Notes: a model not told the origin generated them from the sequence alone. A stretch of 10,741 nucleotides of DNA from Deltaproteobacteria bacterium (GCA_016183145.1 JACPFE010000196.1:1-10741); one strand, 5' to 3'; positions 1 through 6,233 are shown, numbered from the stretch's first letter. Made by a program: numbers and translations.

Positions 1-42
1 CCTGGTTACAACAGAGTAGATAGCTTGGTAGCTCATATAGAA

Positions 43-252
43 TTACCTTCCTTCAAGGTCATCTGATTGTGGACCGCCGGCCGGCGCTTGGGGCGAAATC
101 ATTTGCATGATCTCCCGCTTGCTGAAGCGCCACCCTCCCCCAAACTTCTTTCCCGGGATCGAACCTTGGTTCACCAGCTTGTAGACCGTGCGAGGATGCA
201 CCTGAAGGAGGCTCGCAACCTGGGACGCTGTCAAAATTTCATCAATGGACAC
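43..252 (-). CDS. Excisionase-type helix-turn-helix DNA-binding protein
   Basis: This is a 69-residue protein, almost entirely one winged helix-turn-helix of the MerR/excisionase type (HTH_17-like). Residues 8-45 show the usual pattern: LTASQVASLL, then a recognition helix around VHPRTVYKLVNQG, then a wing with GGGWRFSK. The C-terminal 20 residues are Pro/Gly/Asp-rich and probably disordered. The start is GTG at 252, chosen because GGAGGG lies a few bases upstream. Family members bind DNA as small regulators, or as excisionases when next to an integrase. No integrase is present here, so a regulatory role is more likely. It follows the ATPase pair on the same strand after 213 bases, so it may have its own promoter. 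Its target is unknown. Confidence 0.85.
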   Translation of the reverse strand: MSIDEILTASQVASLLQVHPRTVYKLVNQGSIPGKKFGGGWRFSKREIMQMISPQAPAGGPQSDDLEGR

Positions 253-465
253 AGGCCCTCCAAGATTTCGTCTGATTTACGGCGAGAGACCAATTAAGCA
301 TGATTTGCGCCATCTACCGCCCACTAGCGAGAAAAAAACATAAGCTTTGTATTTACAACAGCTTAAGACACCAACGACGGTAAAATCTGTGGGAAAATCC
401 TCGACCAAAGACAAATTTTGGCCGAAAATCACACAAATTGTCAGAGTAGACGATCCCCGGCAGGA
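253..465. other. AT-richer intergenic gap between the HTH gene and the distal ATPase gene
   Basis: This 213-base gap is visibly richer in A and T than the genes around it and contains no convincing ORF. It is the longest gap within the left-hand cluster and probably holds the promoter or operator of the HTH gene. An imperfect inverted repeat (GACAAATT at 410-417 against AATTGTC at 436-442) lies just after the ATPase stop codon. No clear intrinsic terminator with a GC stem and T-run was found. Confidence 0.6.
415..444 (-). promoter_or_regulatory. Weak candidate sigma-70-like promoter for the HTH gene
   Basis: Read on the minus strand, CTGACA (5 of 6 to TTGACA) at 439-444 is separated by 18 bases from CAAAAT (4 of 6 to TATAAT) at 415-420. 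It would give an mRNA leader of about 160 bases before the HTH gene. In AT-rich DNA such matches arise by chance, so this is only a pointer. Confidence 0.18.
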
Positions 466-1449
466 TTAGCCCATCAACCGCTTGGCAGCTTTACCAAGCA
501 TGTTGAGGCCGCGAAGCTCTTGATCGAATAATGGGATTAAGGCACGAACCGAACCATTGAATTTGTGCCAAATCGTTTTCAGGTACTCCTCCTGCATGCG
601 CACGCGGTTTAGCACGAACTCCGGGGAATCCTGACCCAAGGCCTCTTTGTCGAGCAGCATGTTGACGATCACCCCGCCGACAGGAATGCCGAAGTCCTGG
701 AACCAGCCGATGAAACGGGAGATGACCGCGATTGGCAGCGCCTCCGGCAACGTGACGAAAAAGAATGCTGTCTTTTCTGAGTCGGTGAGCCGCTGGCGGG
801 CTTGGCCCATGCGCTCGCGGAATTGCAGTAGATAAGCGAGCAGCGGGTCATCTTCTTTCTTCTTGCTGAAAGAGAGCATTTGGCGCAGGCTGCGCGCTTC
901 TTCGCGGGATTTCAGCATCTTATCGACCCACAGCGAATAGACCTTCGACATGCCGAGCAACCGCCGCGCGTTGGCCGTAGGCGCGGTATCGAAGACGTAA
1001 ACGTCGTAGTCGTCCTTAAGCATCAAGTCCACCATGTTTTCAAACATGGCGGATTCCTCGAAGGCCGGATTCATCGTCGCGGACTCGACGAAATCATCGG
1101 CCTTGGTACTGATGTCGGCGAACTTGAGAAACCACTGGATCTTTTCGCGAATCTCTTTTTTTGACCGTTCGATGGTTTCTTTTGTGTCGATCTCGTAGGC
1201 CCAGAAATTTTCCGCCACCGCCGTGGGCGCGCCGAAGACCGATTTTTCCAACAGCCCTGAAAGACTATGCACGGGATTGGTCGACGCCAGGAGCGTGCGC
1301 TTGCCCTGCCCGGCGAGCCAGAGCGCCGTGGCGCCGGCGAGCGCCGTCTTGCCCACGCCCCCTTTGCCGCCGAAGTAAAGAAATTTAAGGTTGGGATGGC
1401 CGCGGAAGTAGCCGGTCATCGAAGTCGTGATCTGACTCATCGAATCCAT
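466..1449 (-). CDS. ArsA/Get3-family ATPase, distal paralog with Asn in switch I
   Basis: This 327-residue protein has the ArsA/Get3/TRC40 (SIMIBI) ATPase fold. The deviant Walker A GGKGGVGKT is at residues 27-35, including the signature lysine K29. The switch-I region is STNPVHSLSG (56-65); N58 (codon AAT, 1276-1278) sits where Get3 and ArsA have the catalytic Asp of STDP. The Walker B/switch-II segment is DTAPTANA (154-161), keeping DTAPT but losing GHT. The C-terminal half keeps LPEALPI and GVIVN. No cysteine is present anywhere, so neither the ArsA metalloid site nor the Get3 zinc CxxC exists. Length matches a single-domain ArsA/Get3. ATP binding seems intact, but hydrolysis may be impaired. 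The start is uncertain: no strong Shine-Dalgarno is visible, and ATG at 1440 is an alternative. It is the last gene of the four-gene module and is paired with the ATPase upstream. A role as an arsenite pump subunit is unlikely. Confidence 0.9.
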   Translation of the reverse strand: MDSMSQITTSMTGYFRGHPNLKFLYFGGKGGVGKTALAGATALWLAGQGKRTLLASTNPVHSLSGLLEKSVFGAPTAVAENFWAYEIDTKETIERSKKEIREKIQWFLKFADISTKADDFVESATMNPAFEESAMFENMVDLMLKDDYDVYVFDTAPTANARRLLGMSKVYSLWVDKMLKSREEARSLRQMLSFSKKKEDDPLLAYLLQFRERMGQARQRLTDSEKTAFFFVTLPEALPIAVISRFIGWFQDFGIPVGGVIVNMLLDKEALGQDSPEFVLNRVRMQEEYLKTIWHKFNGSVRALIPLFDQELRGLNMLGKAAKRLMG

Positions 1450-1496
1450 CGGTTTACACTGTTCAACATGTTCTACGGGGTTTCCCGACCTAACGA

Positions 1497-1560
1497 TTTG
1501 AACGATTGGTCCGCCGTAGGACGGATCAGCCTTAAATTGCTTGGCTGAAACGTCTTGAAC
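1497..1560 (-). repeat. 64-bp intercistronic repeat, copy 1 (between the two ATPase genes)
   Basis: These 64 bases match 2907-2970 at 62 positions in the same orientation. The differences are at 1508 (g/t) and 1533 (t/a). On the transcribed strand the sequence can form a hairpin with 6-bp stem TCAGCC/GGCTGA (1526-1531 with 1543-1548) and an 11-base loop, plus a weaker hairpin in TCCGTCCTACGGCGGA. Both substitutions fall outside the main stem. The repeat abuts the stop codon of the proximal ATPase and ends about 47 bases before the start of the distal one. It could be a dispersed element or an intercistronic RNA element. Confidence 0.9.
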
Positions 1561-2531
1561 TATTGGAACAGTCTATCAGCAAGCCGCTCGATCATCGGCA
1601 GCCCGGTAATATCCCGCTCCATCTCCGGAACGTAAGCCAGGACTTGATTTCCCAGGCTGCTGCGGATGTCGCCGAGATATTTCTCCTGCATATTGATGCG
1701 ATTTTTGAGATAAGTTGGAATATTGCCGGCGCGCAACTCCTGCGGCAGCACCCGGTTCACGACGTAACCGGAGATCGGCACATCGAAGCGCGCGAACAGC
1801 TCGGCGGCTTTGCGCGTATCCAAGATGATCATTTCTTCGGGAACCAAAACAAAGAAAAACGCCGCGCGTTGTTTGTCGGTGAGAATCCGCGATGAGGTAT
1901 TAATCCGATTCTTAATATACTGAAGCTCCTCGAGGATTTTATCCTCTTCGACTTTTTCCTCCCGGCGCAGCGTCGCCGCGACCCGATCATACTGTCCCAT
2001 CTCCTCGCGCAGCTTGGTGATCTTATTGATCCACTCGTCGTAGACTTTCGCCATGGAAAGGTAATAAAGCGCGTGACCCAACGGAACTAAATCATAGATG
2101 TAGTAGTCGTAATCGCCCTTGACGATGATATCGACCACGGCGTCGAAGATCGCGCTCTCCTCCATCGCCGGCTCGGCCGAAGCCGACGCGATGTAGCTGT
2201 CGATCTCCTCGGGGACTTTATCGAACCCGTACATGTCGAGAATTTTCTGCCGGATTTCGTTTTGATAGTCTTGTATGCGTTTATCGGCGTCGATCTCCTG
2301 GGCCCAAAGGTTGTCGATGATCGGCACCGCGCCCTTGCCGAAAATATCTTTTTGAAAAATGTCCGACAGGCTGGCTTGAGGATCGACGGAAAACAGCAGC
2401 ACGCGTTTTCCTTGGCGCGCGAGCCAGTAGGCGCAGGTCGCCGAGAGCGTGGTCTTGCCCAGCCCCCCCTTGCCACCGAACATGATGTAGCGCCGCTCAG
2501 GGTGGCTCTCAAACACTTGGCGTAAGGACAT
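1560..2531 (-). CDS. ArsA/Get3-family ATPase, proximal paralog with altered switch II
   Basis: This 323-residue protein is an ArsA/Get3-type ATPase clearly paralogous to its downstream neighbour. Walker A GGKGGLGKT is at residues 19-27, including the signature lysine K21. Switch I is SVDPQASLSD (48-57 approx.), with the catalytic-type Asp D50 kept. The Walker B/switch-II segment reads DLVPLGHA (147-154) in place of DTAPTGHT, so the first Asp and the GH are kept but TAPT is lost. VPEEMIILDTRKA and VVNRVLPQE match the conserved C-terminal half. There is one cysteine (C33), not at a metal-ligand position. Compared with the distal ATPase, the two proteins have lost different parts of the active site, which fits a heterodimer. 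The start ATG at 2531 has only a weak Shine-Dalgarno. It lies 68 bases after the 100-residue gene and is probably cotranscribed with it. Confidence 0.9.
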   Translation of the reverse strand: MSLRQVFESHPERRYIMFGGKGGLGKTTLSATCAYWLARQGKRVLLFSVDPQASLSDIFQKDIFGKGAVPIIDNLWAQEIDADKRIQDYQNEIRQKILDMYGFDKVPEEIDSYIASASAEPAMEESAIFDAVVDIIVKGDYDYYIYDLVPLGHALYYLSMAKVYDEWINKITKLREEMGQYDRVAATLRREEKVEEDKILEELQYIKNRINTSSRILTDKQRAAFFFVLVPEEMIILDTRKAAELFARFDVPISGYVVNRVLPQELRAGNIPTYLKNRINMQEKYLGDIRSSLGNQVLAYVPEMERDITGLPMIERLADRLFQ

Positions 2532-2557
2532 AACTCAAGGACTCGATGGTCGAAGAC

Positions 2558-2588
2558 AGCGATCCTCTATCCTCCATCCTCGATCCTC
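2558..2588. repeat. GGATNGA heptamer tandem repeat, copy A
   Basis: Read on the minus strand, this gap contains about four consecutive 7-base units of the form GGATNGA (GGATCGA, GGATGGA, GGATAGA, then GGATCG). The same unit is found again at 9064-9127. It fills most of the 68-base gap upstream of the proximal ATPase gene. It is a simple intergenic repeat of unknown function. Confidence 0.6.
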
Positions 2589-2599
2589 AATTCAGCGCT

Positions 2600-2875
2600 T
2601 CACCCCAACGTGTCCGTGATATCGCGCTCGCGCAGCATGCGCCGCTTCCAGGTGCTGATCTGCGGCGTGACGTAGGGCAGCAAGCGCAAGGAATAGTAAG
2701 GCGGCAGGATCGGCACGCCGAGCAGATCGCCCATGGTGATGAGAATGAAGAGATGCTCCATGCTGGCGCGGCTGCGCACCGCGTGGCGCGTCATCTCGTG
2801 GGACGACATGCCGTAGACGATATCTTTGAAGACTTGAAAGATGCCGCCCTTCTTGGGCTTGTCCTGTTCAGCCAT
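2600..2875 (-). CDS. Small conserved protein paralogous to the next gene upstream; putative ATPase partner
   Basis: No named family is recognised. The protein has 91 residues from ATG 2875, or 100 from GTG 2902. The ATG is preferred because AAGGA lies 8 bases upstream. After a charged N-terminus comes FKDIVYGMSSHE, then a hydrophobic stretch (about 41-70) with MGDLLGVPILPP and YSLRLLPYV, then PQISTWKRR. It aligns without gaps to the 103-residue protein at 2977-3288, with about 32 of 73 residues identical. The hydrophobic core, broken by GD, PP and RLLP, suggests membrane contact or a buried helix pair more than a simple transmembrane helix. The 64-bp repeat lies just upstream and an ATPase gene just downstream. 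A partner or client of the ATPase pair is inferred from position only. Confidence 0.75.
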   Translation of the reverse strand: MAEQDKPKKGGIFQVFKDIVYGMSSHEMTRHAVRSRASMEHLFILITMGDLLGVPILPPYYSLRLLPYVTPQISTWKRRMLRERDITDTLG

Positions 2876-2906
2876 GGATTCGATCCTTTCCGCCGTATTC
2901 ACGTGC

Positions 2907-2970
2907 TTTGAACGATTTGTCCGCCGTAGGACGGATCAGCCTAAAATTGCTTGGCTGAAACGTCTTGAAC
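2907..2970 (-). repeat. 64-bp intercistronic repeat, copy 2 (between the two small paralogs)
   Basis: This is the second copy of the repeat at 1497-1560, with 62 of 64 bases identical and the same orientation relative to transcription. It starts 6 bases after the stop codon of the 103-residue gene and ends 31 bases before the preferred ATG of the 91-residue gene. It can form the same TCAGCC/GGCTGA hairpin. Six-base TTGAAC direct repeats occur near both ends of each copy. Confidence 0.9.
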
Positions 2971-2976
2971 CCCTCT

Positions 2977-3288
2977 TTAAACCCCGTGAAGATCATACTC
3001 TTCTTTTTCCCAGAATTCCTTTCGGCGCGCTAACTGGCGTTTCCATGCTGCGATTTCCGGCGCGACGAAAGGTAGCAGCCGCAGCGCGTATACCGGCGGC
3101 ATAACCGGAATTCCCACCAAATCACCCAGCGTCACGACAAGAAAGATGGACTCCGCCTCGTGTCTCATCTCGCGGGCATGATGAACGAATTGATAGCCGG
3201 TCATGCCGTAAAAAAAGTCTTTGACGGCTTGCCACATCGGATTCACCGTTTCCCGATGGCGCCCTTCAATCGCATTTGCCGGCATCAT
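2977..3288 (-). CDS. Small conserved protein, first gene of the ATPase module
   Basis: No named family is recognised. The 103-residue protein shares its core with the next small gene: VKDFFYGM (22-29), a hydrophobic segment (about 48-76) with LGDLVGIPVMPP and YALRLLPFV, then PEIAAWKR (78-84). The C-terminal tail is rich in Arg, Lys and Glu and ends in HGV. The start is uncertain. ATG ATG at 3288/3285 has no good Shine-Dalgarno, while ATG at 3237 (MWQAVKDF) has GGTGA about 5 bases upstream and would give 86 residues beginning right at the conserved core. It follows cstA by about 73 bases, with a GC-rich hairpin repeat between. It may bind membranes and act with the two ATPases; that is inference from context. 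Confidence 0.75.
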   Translation of the reverse strand: MMPANAIEGRHRETVNPMWQAVKDFFYGMTGYQFVHHAREMRHEAESIFLVVTLGDLVGIPVMPPVYALRLLPFVAPEIAAWKRQLARRKEFWEKEEYDLHGV

Positions 3289-3338
3289 GCGGAGTTCCGC
3301 TAACTGCCAACCAGGTCACTCCGAGCCCTCTCTTCATT

Positions 3339-3361
3339 CTCTCCCCCTCGACGGGGGAGAG
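3339..3361. repeat. GC-rich hairpin repeat after cstA
   Basis: Perfect 9-bp arms CTCTCCCCC (3339-3347) and GGGGGAGAG (3353-3361) flank the 5-base loop TCGAC. The hairpin lies directly after the cstA stop codon on the minus strand. No T-run follows it, so it is not a typical intrinsic terminator, although it could stabilise the mRNA 3' end. Its C/G/A/T-poor composition resembles a type of intergenic palindrome common in many bacteria. Confidence 0.65.
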
Positions 3362-5158
3362 TTAGAGAGGGGGTGCCGTGGCCGGTTGCGCCATCGTCGT
3401 AGGCCTTCTAAGATATTTGAAGAACGCGCGAAACCCGTCGATGCCAATAAGAATCGCGGCAAAAATCAACAGTATCGCCACAAGCACCATCAACCCGGAG
3501 CCGACGGTCGGCAACATTCTACCGGCTGCCAAGTTGGGCAAATAAACATTGAAGTACAAATTGTACGCTGTGACCAAAACCGAGGCGACGGTGGTGACGT
3601 ACATTAGAATCATCGGGATACCGGCATAGACCCAGTTCTTGCCCACCGAGGCGAGCCAGATCGTCACCAGCAGTAACGAGAGCGCGGCCATCAACTGATT
3701 GGCCGCGCCAAAGAGCTGCCAGAGATAGATCCACGTCCCGGTCATCACCAACAGGATCGCCAACGCGATCGAGATAAAAGAGGAAAAATGCTGGTTGCGC
3801 AGCGGCGGGATGATCTCTCCCAGCCACTCGGTCAAAGTCACGCGCATGACGCGGAAAAGTAATTGCGTCACGACCAGGACGATGACGATGAACGCCGCGA
3901 ACGCGAGCGACACCGCGTACTCCATGGGGAAGCCCCACACGCTGATGAAGCCGCCGAGACCGTTGGCGAAGGCAGCCACCGGAGAGCCCTTGGCGCCCAC
4001 CGAGATAGCCAACAGAGCCAACATGCCGAGTAAAAACTCCGCGAGCATCGAACCGGCGCCCACAGGTAGCATGTCGGCTTCGTTCTCGATTTGGCGCGCT
4101 GTACCGACGGAGCCGAAAAGCGCGTGCCAGCCGGAAATCGCGCCGCAGGCGATGGTCACGAAGAGCATCGGCCAAAGCGGCATGACGCCCGCCGGCCCCA
4201 TCTGCGGATTCCAACCCTTGAACATCGGGATCTGGAACTGCGCCACCTCCGGTTTGATGATCGTCCCTACGGCAGCTCCGCCCAATCCCAAGAGCATCGC
4301 GAGCGCGGTGATCCAGAAGCCCACGTATACCACCGGCTGCGCCATGCGCCAGATCGGCAGCACCGAACCTGCGTAACAAAAGAGGCTGATGGCGAGCGCC
4401 CAGAAAAGCAAACTAGGCATGATCTTCGCATCGGCCCCTTTGAAGTTTGCCAGGGTCGGATCAAAATAGGTGACAAGCGGGCTGCCGCCGGTCAACGAAT
4501 TGAACGCTTCATTGAGTCCCTTGAAAAATCCTTCGCTCGCGCCGCCCATCATGATCGCCGCAAGAGTGACACCAACCGTGAGCGCAGTTGCCGGAACCAA
4601 ACCGATGCGCCAGCGATAAAGCATTTGCCCGAGCAATAGACCCATCACGACGAGAAGAATCATTCCCAGGTGCGTGCGCGGCTGGGACTCCATCACCTGC
4701 GCCATGATGCCGACGAAGGCGCCAGCGACCAGCAGAAGATAAAAGAAGATGAATAGGAAAAGAATCGTGCGCGTGCGCGGGGATACCAGGCGATGCGCCA
4801 CGGCGGAAAGACTATGCCCTTCGTTGCGCACTGACATTACGATGGCGCTGTAGTCGCTCACCCAGCCCATGAAGGCGACGCCGACGATAAGCCAGAGCAT
4901 CGCCGGCAGCCAGCCCCACAGGGTGGCGGCGACGATGGCGCCGACGATGGGGCCGGCGGCCGCGATGGACTTGAAATGGTAGCCGAAAAGGATATTTCGG
5001 TTCGTCGGCATGAAGTCGACGCCATCCATATAGAGCGTCGCCGGCGTGGCGCGCTTGGGATCGGACTGGATGACGTTGCGGTCGATGCGCCGGGCGTAGC
5101 GCGTATAGGTGAGGTAGACGGTTATGGCTCCGAGGATAACCGCAATCAGCGCATTCAT
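3362..5158 (-). CDS. cstA: CstA-family carbon starvation transporter
   Basis: This 598-residue, highly hydrophobic inner-membrane protein has many predicted transmembrane segments. The CstA signature is clear: DGVDFMPT (45-52), FGYHFKSIAAAGPIVG (58-73), ACGAISGWHALF (338-348) followed by GTARQI, and WQLFGAANQL (480-489). CstA relatives take up peptides, and the paralog BtsT takes up pyruvate with protons, so uptake of small organic nutrients is expected. It is shorter than the roughly 700-residue enteric proteins, mainly at the C-terminus. The start ATG at 5158 has a weak AAGAGA upstream, and the N-terminus begins with a normal first membrane helix. The last residues (APPL) and the stop codon lie in GC-rich repeat-like sequence. 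The methyltransferase gene is 36 bases upstream. The substrate cannot be read from sequence. Confidence 0.93.
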   Translation of the reverse strand: MNALIAVILGAITVYLTYTRYARRIDRNVIQSDPKRATPATLYMDGVDFMPTNRNILFGYHFKSIAAAGPIVGAIVAATLWGWLPAMLWLIVGVAFMGWVSDYSAIVMSVRNEGHSLSAVAHRLVSPRTRTILFLFIFFYLLLVAGAFVGIMAQVMESQPRTHLGMILLVVMGLLLGQMLYRWRIGLVPATALTVGVTLAAIMMGGASEGFFKGLNEAFNSLTGGSPLVTYFDPTLANFKGADAKIMPSLLFWALAISLFCYAGSVLPIWRMAQPVVYVGFWITALAMLLGLGGAAVGTIIKPEVAQFQIPMFKGWNPQMGPAGVMPLWPMLFVTIACGAISGWHALFGSVGTARQIENEADMLPVGAGSMLAEFLLGMLALLAISVGAKGSPVAAFANGLGGFISVWGFPMEYAVSLAFAAFIVIVLVVTQLLFRVMRVTLTEWLGEIIPPLRNQHFSSFISIALAILLVMTGTWIYLWQLFGAANQLMAALSLLLVTIWLASVGKNWVYAGIPMILMYVTTVASVLVTAYNLYFNVYLPNLAAGRMLPTVGSGLMVLVAILLIFAAILIGIDGFRAFFKYLRRPTTMAQPATAPPL

Positions 5159-5194
5159 GTCGTTCTCTTTTGGTTAGCGGCAATCAGATTGACG

Positions 5195-5770
5195 TCACTT
5201 CTTGCCGGCTTCGACATGCCAGAGGTAAAGCGTGTGCTCCCAGGTCGAGCCGTCTTTGATATGTTCGGTCTTAAGCGGCTTCCAATCGCCCATGTCGAAG
5301 TCGTGGGAGACCACCCGGGAGCCGGGTTTCATCTGCTTCCAGATGTTGGGGCGCAGCATGAGATTGACCTCCGGCAGAAGGTACATCGTCAGCACCGAAG
5401 CGCCCGACAAGTCCACCGTCCTTATATCCTGCTGGCGGATTTCAACTAAATTGCCGACACCGGCCTTGGCGATATTTTCTTTCGACTCTTTGATCCGTTC
5501 CGGGTCGATCTCGAAGCCGATGGCTTTGACGCCGTACTTCTTCGCCGCAGTGACCACGATGCGACCGTCGCCGGAACCCAGGTCGTAAACCACGTCGCCT
5601 TTTTTCACCCGAGCCAGCTCAAGCATGCGCTCGACCACTTCCTGCGGCGTCGGCACATAGGGAACAATCTTGCCTTCTTGCGCCCCGACCGAGGTCAAGG
5701 AAAGCACCGGCGGTTGCGCCACTATGATCGCAGCGGCAAGTATCGAAAACCGCATTATCCTTTTCATCAT
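5195..5770 (-). CDS. Class I SAM-dependent methyltransferase with N-terminal signal peptide
   Basis: From ATG 5770 this is a 191-residue protein. Motif I, VVYDLGSGDGR (60-70), and the acidic end of the next strand, GFEIDPERI (85-93), form the SAM site. QQDIRTVDL (113-121), then TMYLLPEVN and MKPGSRVVSHDF, complete the Rossmann core. The pattern resembles the lysine methyltransferases of the FAM173/DOT1-like group more than small-molecule enzymes, but the substrate is unknown. The start at 5770 (ATG ATG) was chosen because GAGGGGG lies just upstream. A longer frame reaching 5842 would read through a palindromic repeat. Residues 1-30 (MMKRIM, a hydrophobic stretch, then SVGA-QE) look like a cleavable signal peptide, which is odd for a SAM enzyme. 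It is probably cotranscribed with cstA. Confidence 0.88.
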   Translation of the reverse strand: MMKRIMRFSILAAAIIVAQPPVLSLTSVGAQEGKIVPYVPTPQEVVERMLELARVKKGDVVYDLGSGDGRIVVTAAKKYGVKAIGFEIDPERIKESKENIAKAGVGNLVEIRQQDIRTVDLSGASVLTMYLLPEVNLMLRPNIWKQMKPGSRVVSHDFDMGDWKPLKTEHIKDGSTWEHTLYLWHVEAGKK

Positions 5771-5797
5771 CGCCCCCTCATTTTTCTCTGCGCCGAG

Positions 5798-5884
5798 CCG
5801 AACGGGCAACCCTATGTGGTTGCCCGTTCGGAGGGCAGGCATCCTTCGACTGACTCAGGACAGGCTCCGGCCTGCCCCTACATC
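5798..5884. repeat. REP/MITE-like palindromic element
   Basis: Two nested palindromes sit side by side. The first has 14-bp perfect arms at 5798-5811 and 5818-5831 around a 6-base loop and includes CGAACGGGCAAC. The second has 8-bp arms GGGCAGGC (5833-5840) and GCCTGCCC (5870-5877) around a 29-base core with CCTTCGACTGACTCAGGACA. The composition resembles dispersed intergenic repeats seen in many environmental genomes. It fills most of the gap between the zinc-ribbon and methyltransferase genes and could act as a weak terminator or mRNA 3' stabiliser. Confidence 0.8.
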
Positions 5885-5927
5885 GATGCGGCGTTGAAAT
5901 CAAACTGAACCACCACCCAATGATCCA

Positions 5928-6233
5928 CTACGCATTTTTCTGCCAGAACTTGCCTAACCAACTGCCGCCTTCCTTTTCCGCGACCTCTTCCAGCTCGCCC
6001 GCGTCGAGCCAAATGCCATGGCAAGCGACGCATTGGTCGATCAAGATTTTCTGAAAGCTGCGCTCTTTCAATGAATCGCCGCACTTGGGGCATTTCATGT
6101 AGGATGCCTTTTTGGCGGCCTCCTTGGCTTCGTCCTCTTGCTTAGCCTTCATTTTGGCGAGCAGCTCGCGCTCTTTTTTCACGAAGTACTCTTCTTCTTG
6201 CGCTTTCTTGCGCTCGTCCCACTTGTTTGCCAT
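5928..6233 (-). CDS. Zinc-ribbon protein of the zf-TFIIB type
   Basis: This 101-residue protein has a highly charged, probably helical or coiled-coil N-terminus (about 5-45, rich in Lys, Glu and Ala). It is followed by a zf-TFIIB zinc ribbon: KCPKCGDSL (47-55), then IDQCVACHGIWLDAGELEEV (65-84). The four zinc ligands are C48, C51, C68 and C71, and the GIWLD.GEL signature is exact. Proteins of this family are widespread in bacteria and mostly of unknown role. The start ATG at 6233 has a strong GGAGGGG about 4 bases upstream. It lies 26 bases downstream of the hydrolase gene, so it may be in the same transcript. No enzymatic domain is present. Confidence 0.9.
   Translation of the reverse strand: MANKWDERKKAQEEEYFVKKERELLAKMKAKQEDEAKEAAKKASYMKCPKCGDSLKERSFQKILIDQCVACHGIWLDAGELEEVAEKEGGSWLGKFWQKNA

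Noticed and set aside
43..252. Prophage or integrative element, suggested by an excisionase-like protein
   Set aside because: No integrase, attachment site, tRNA or phage gene is visible; this HTH type is also common in ordinary regulators.
466..2531. Arsenite efflux operon (arsA pair)
   Set aside because: No arsB, arsR, arsC or arsD is nearby, and the cysteines that bind arsenite in ArsA are absent from both proteins.
1497..2970. CRISPR repeats, suggested by two near-identical copies
   Set aside because: Only two copies, 64 bases long and 1.4 kb apart with genes between; there is no spacer pattern.
3339..3361. Intrinsic terminator after cstA
   Set aside because: The stem is strong but is not followed by a T-run on the transcribed strand.
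5771..5842. Longer start of the methyltransferase at 5842
   Set aside because: It would translate half of a palindromic repeat and skip the strong GAGGGGG site just before the ATG at 5770.
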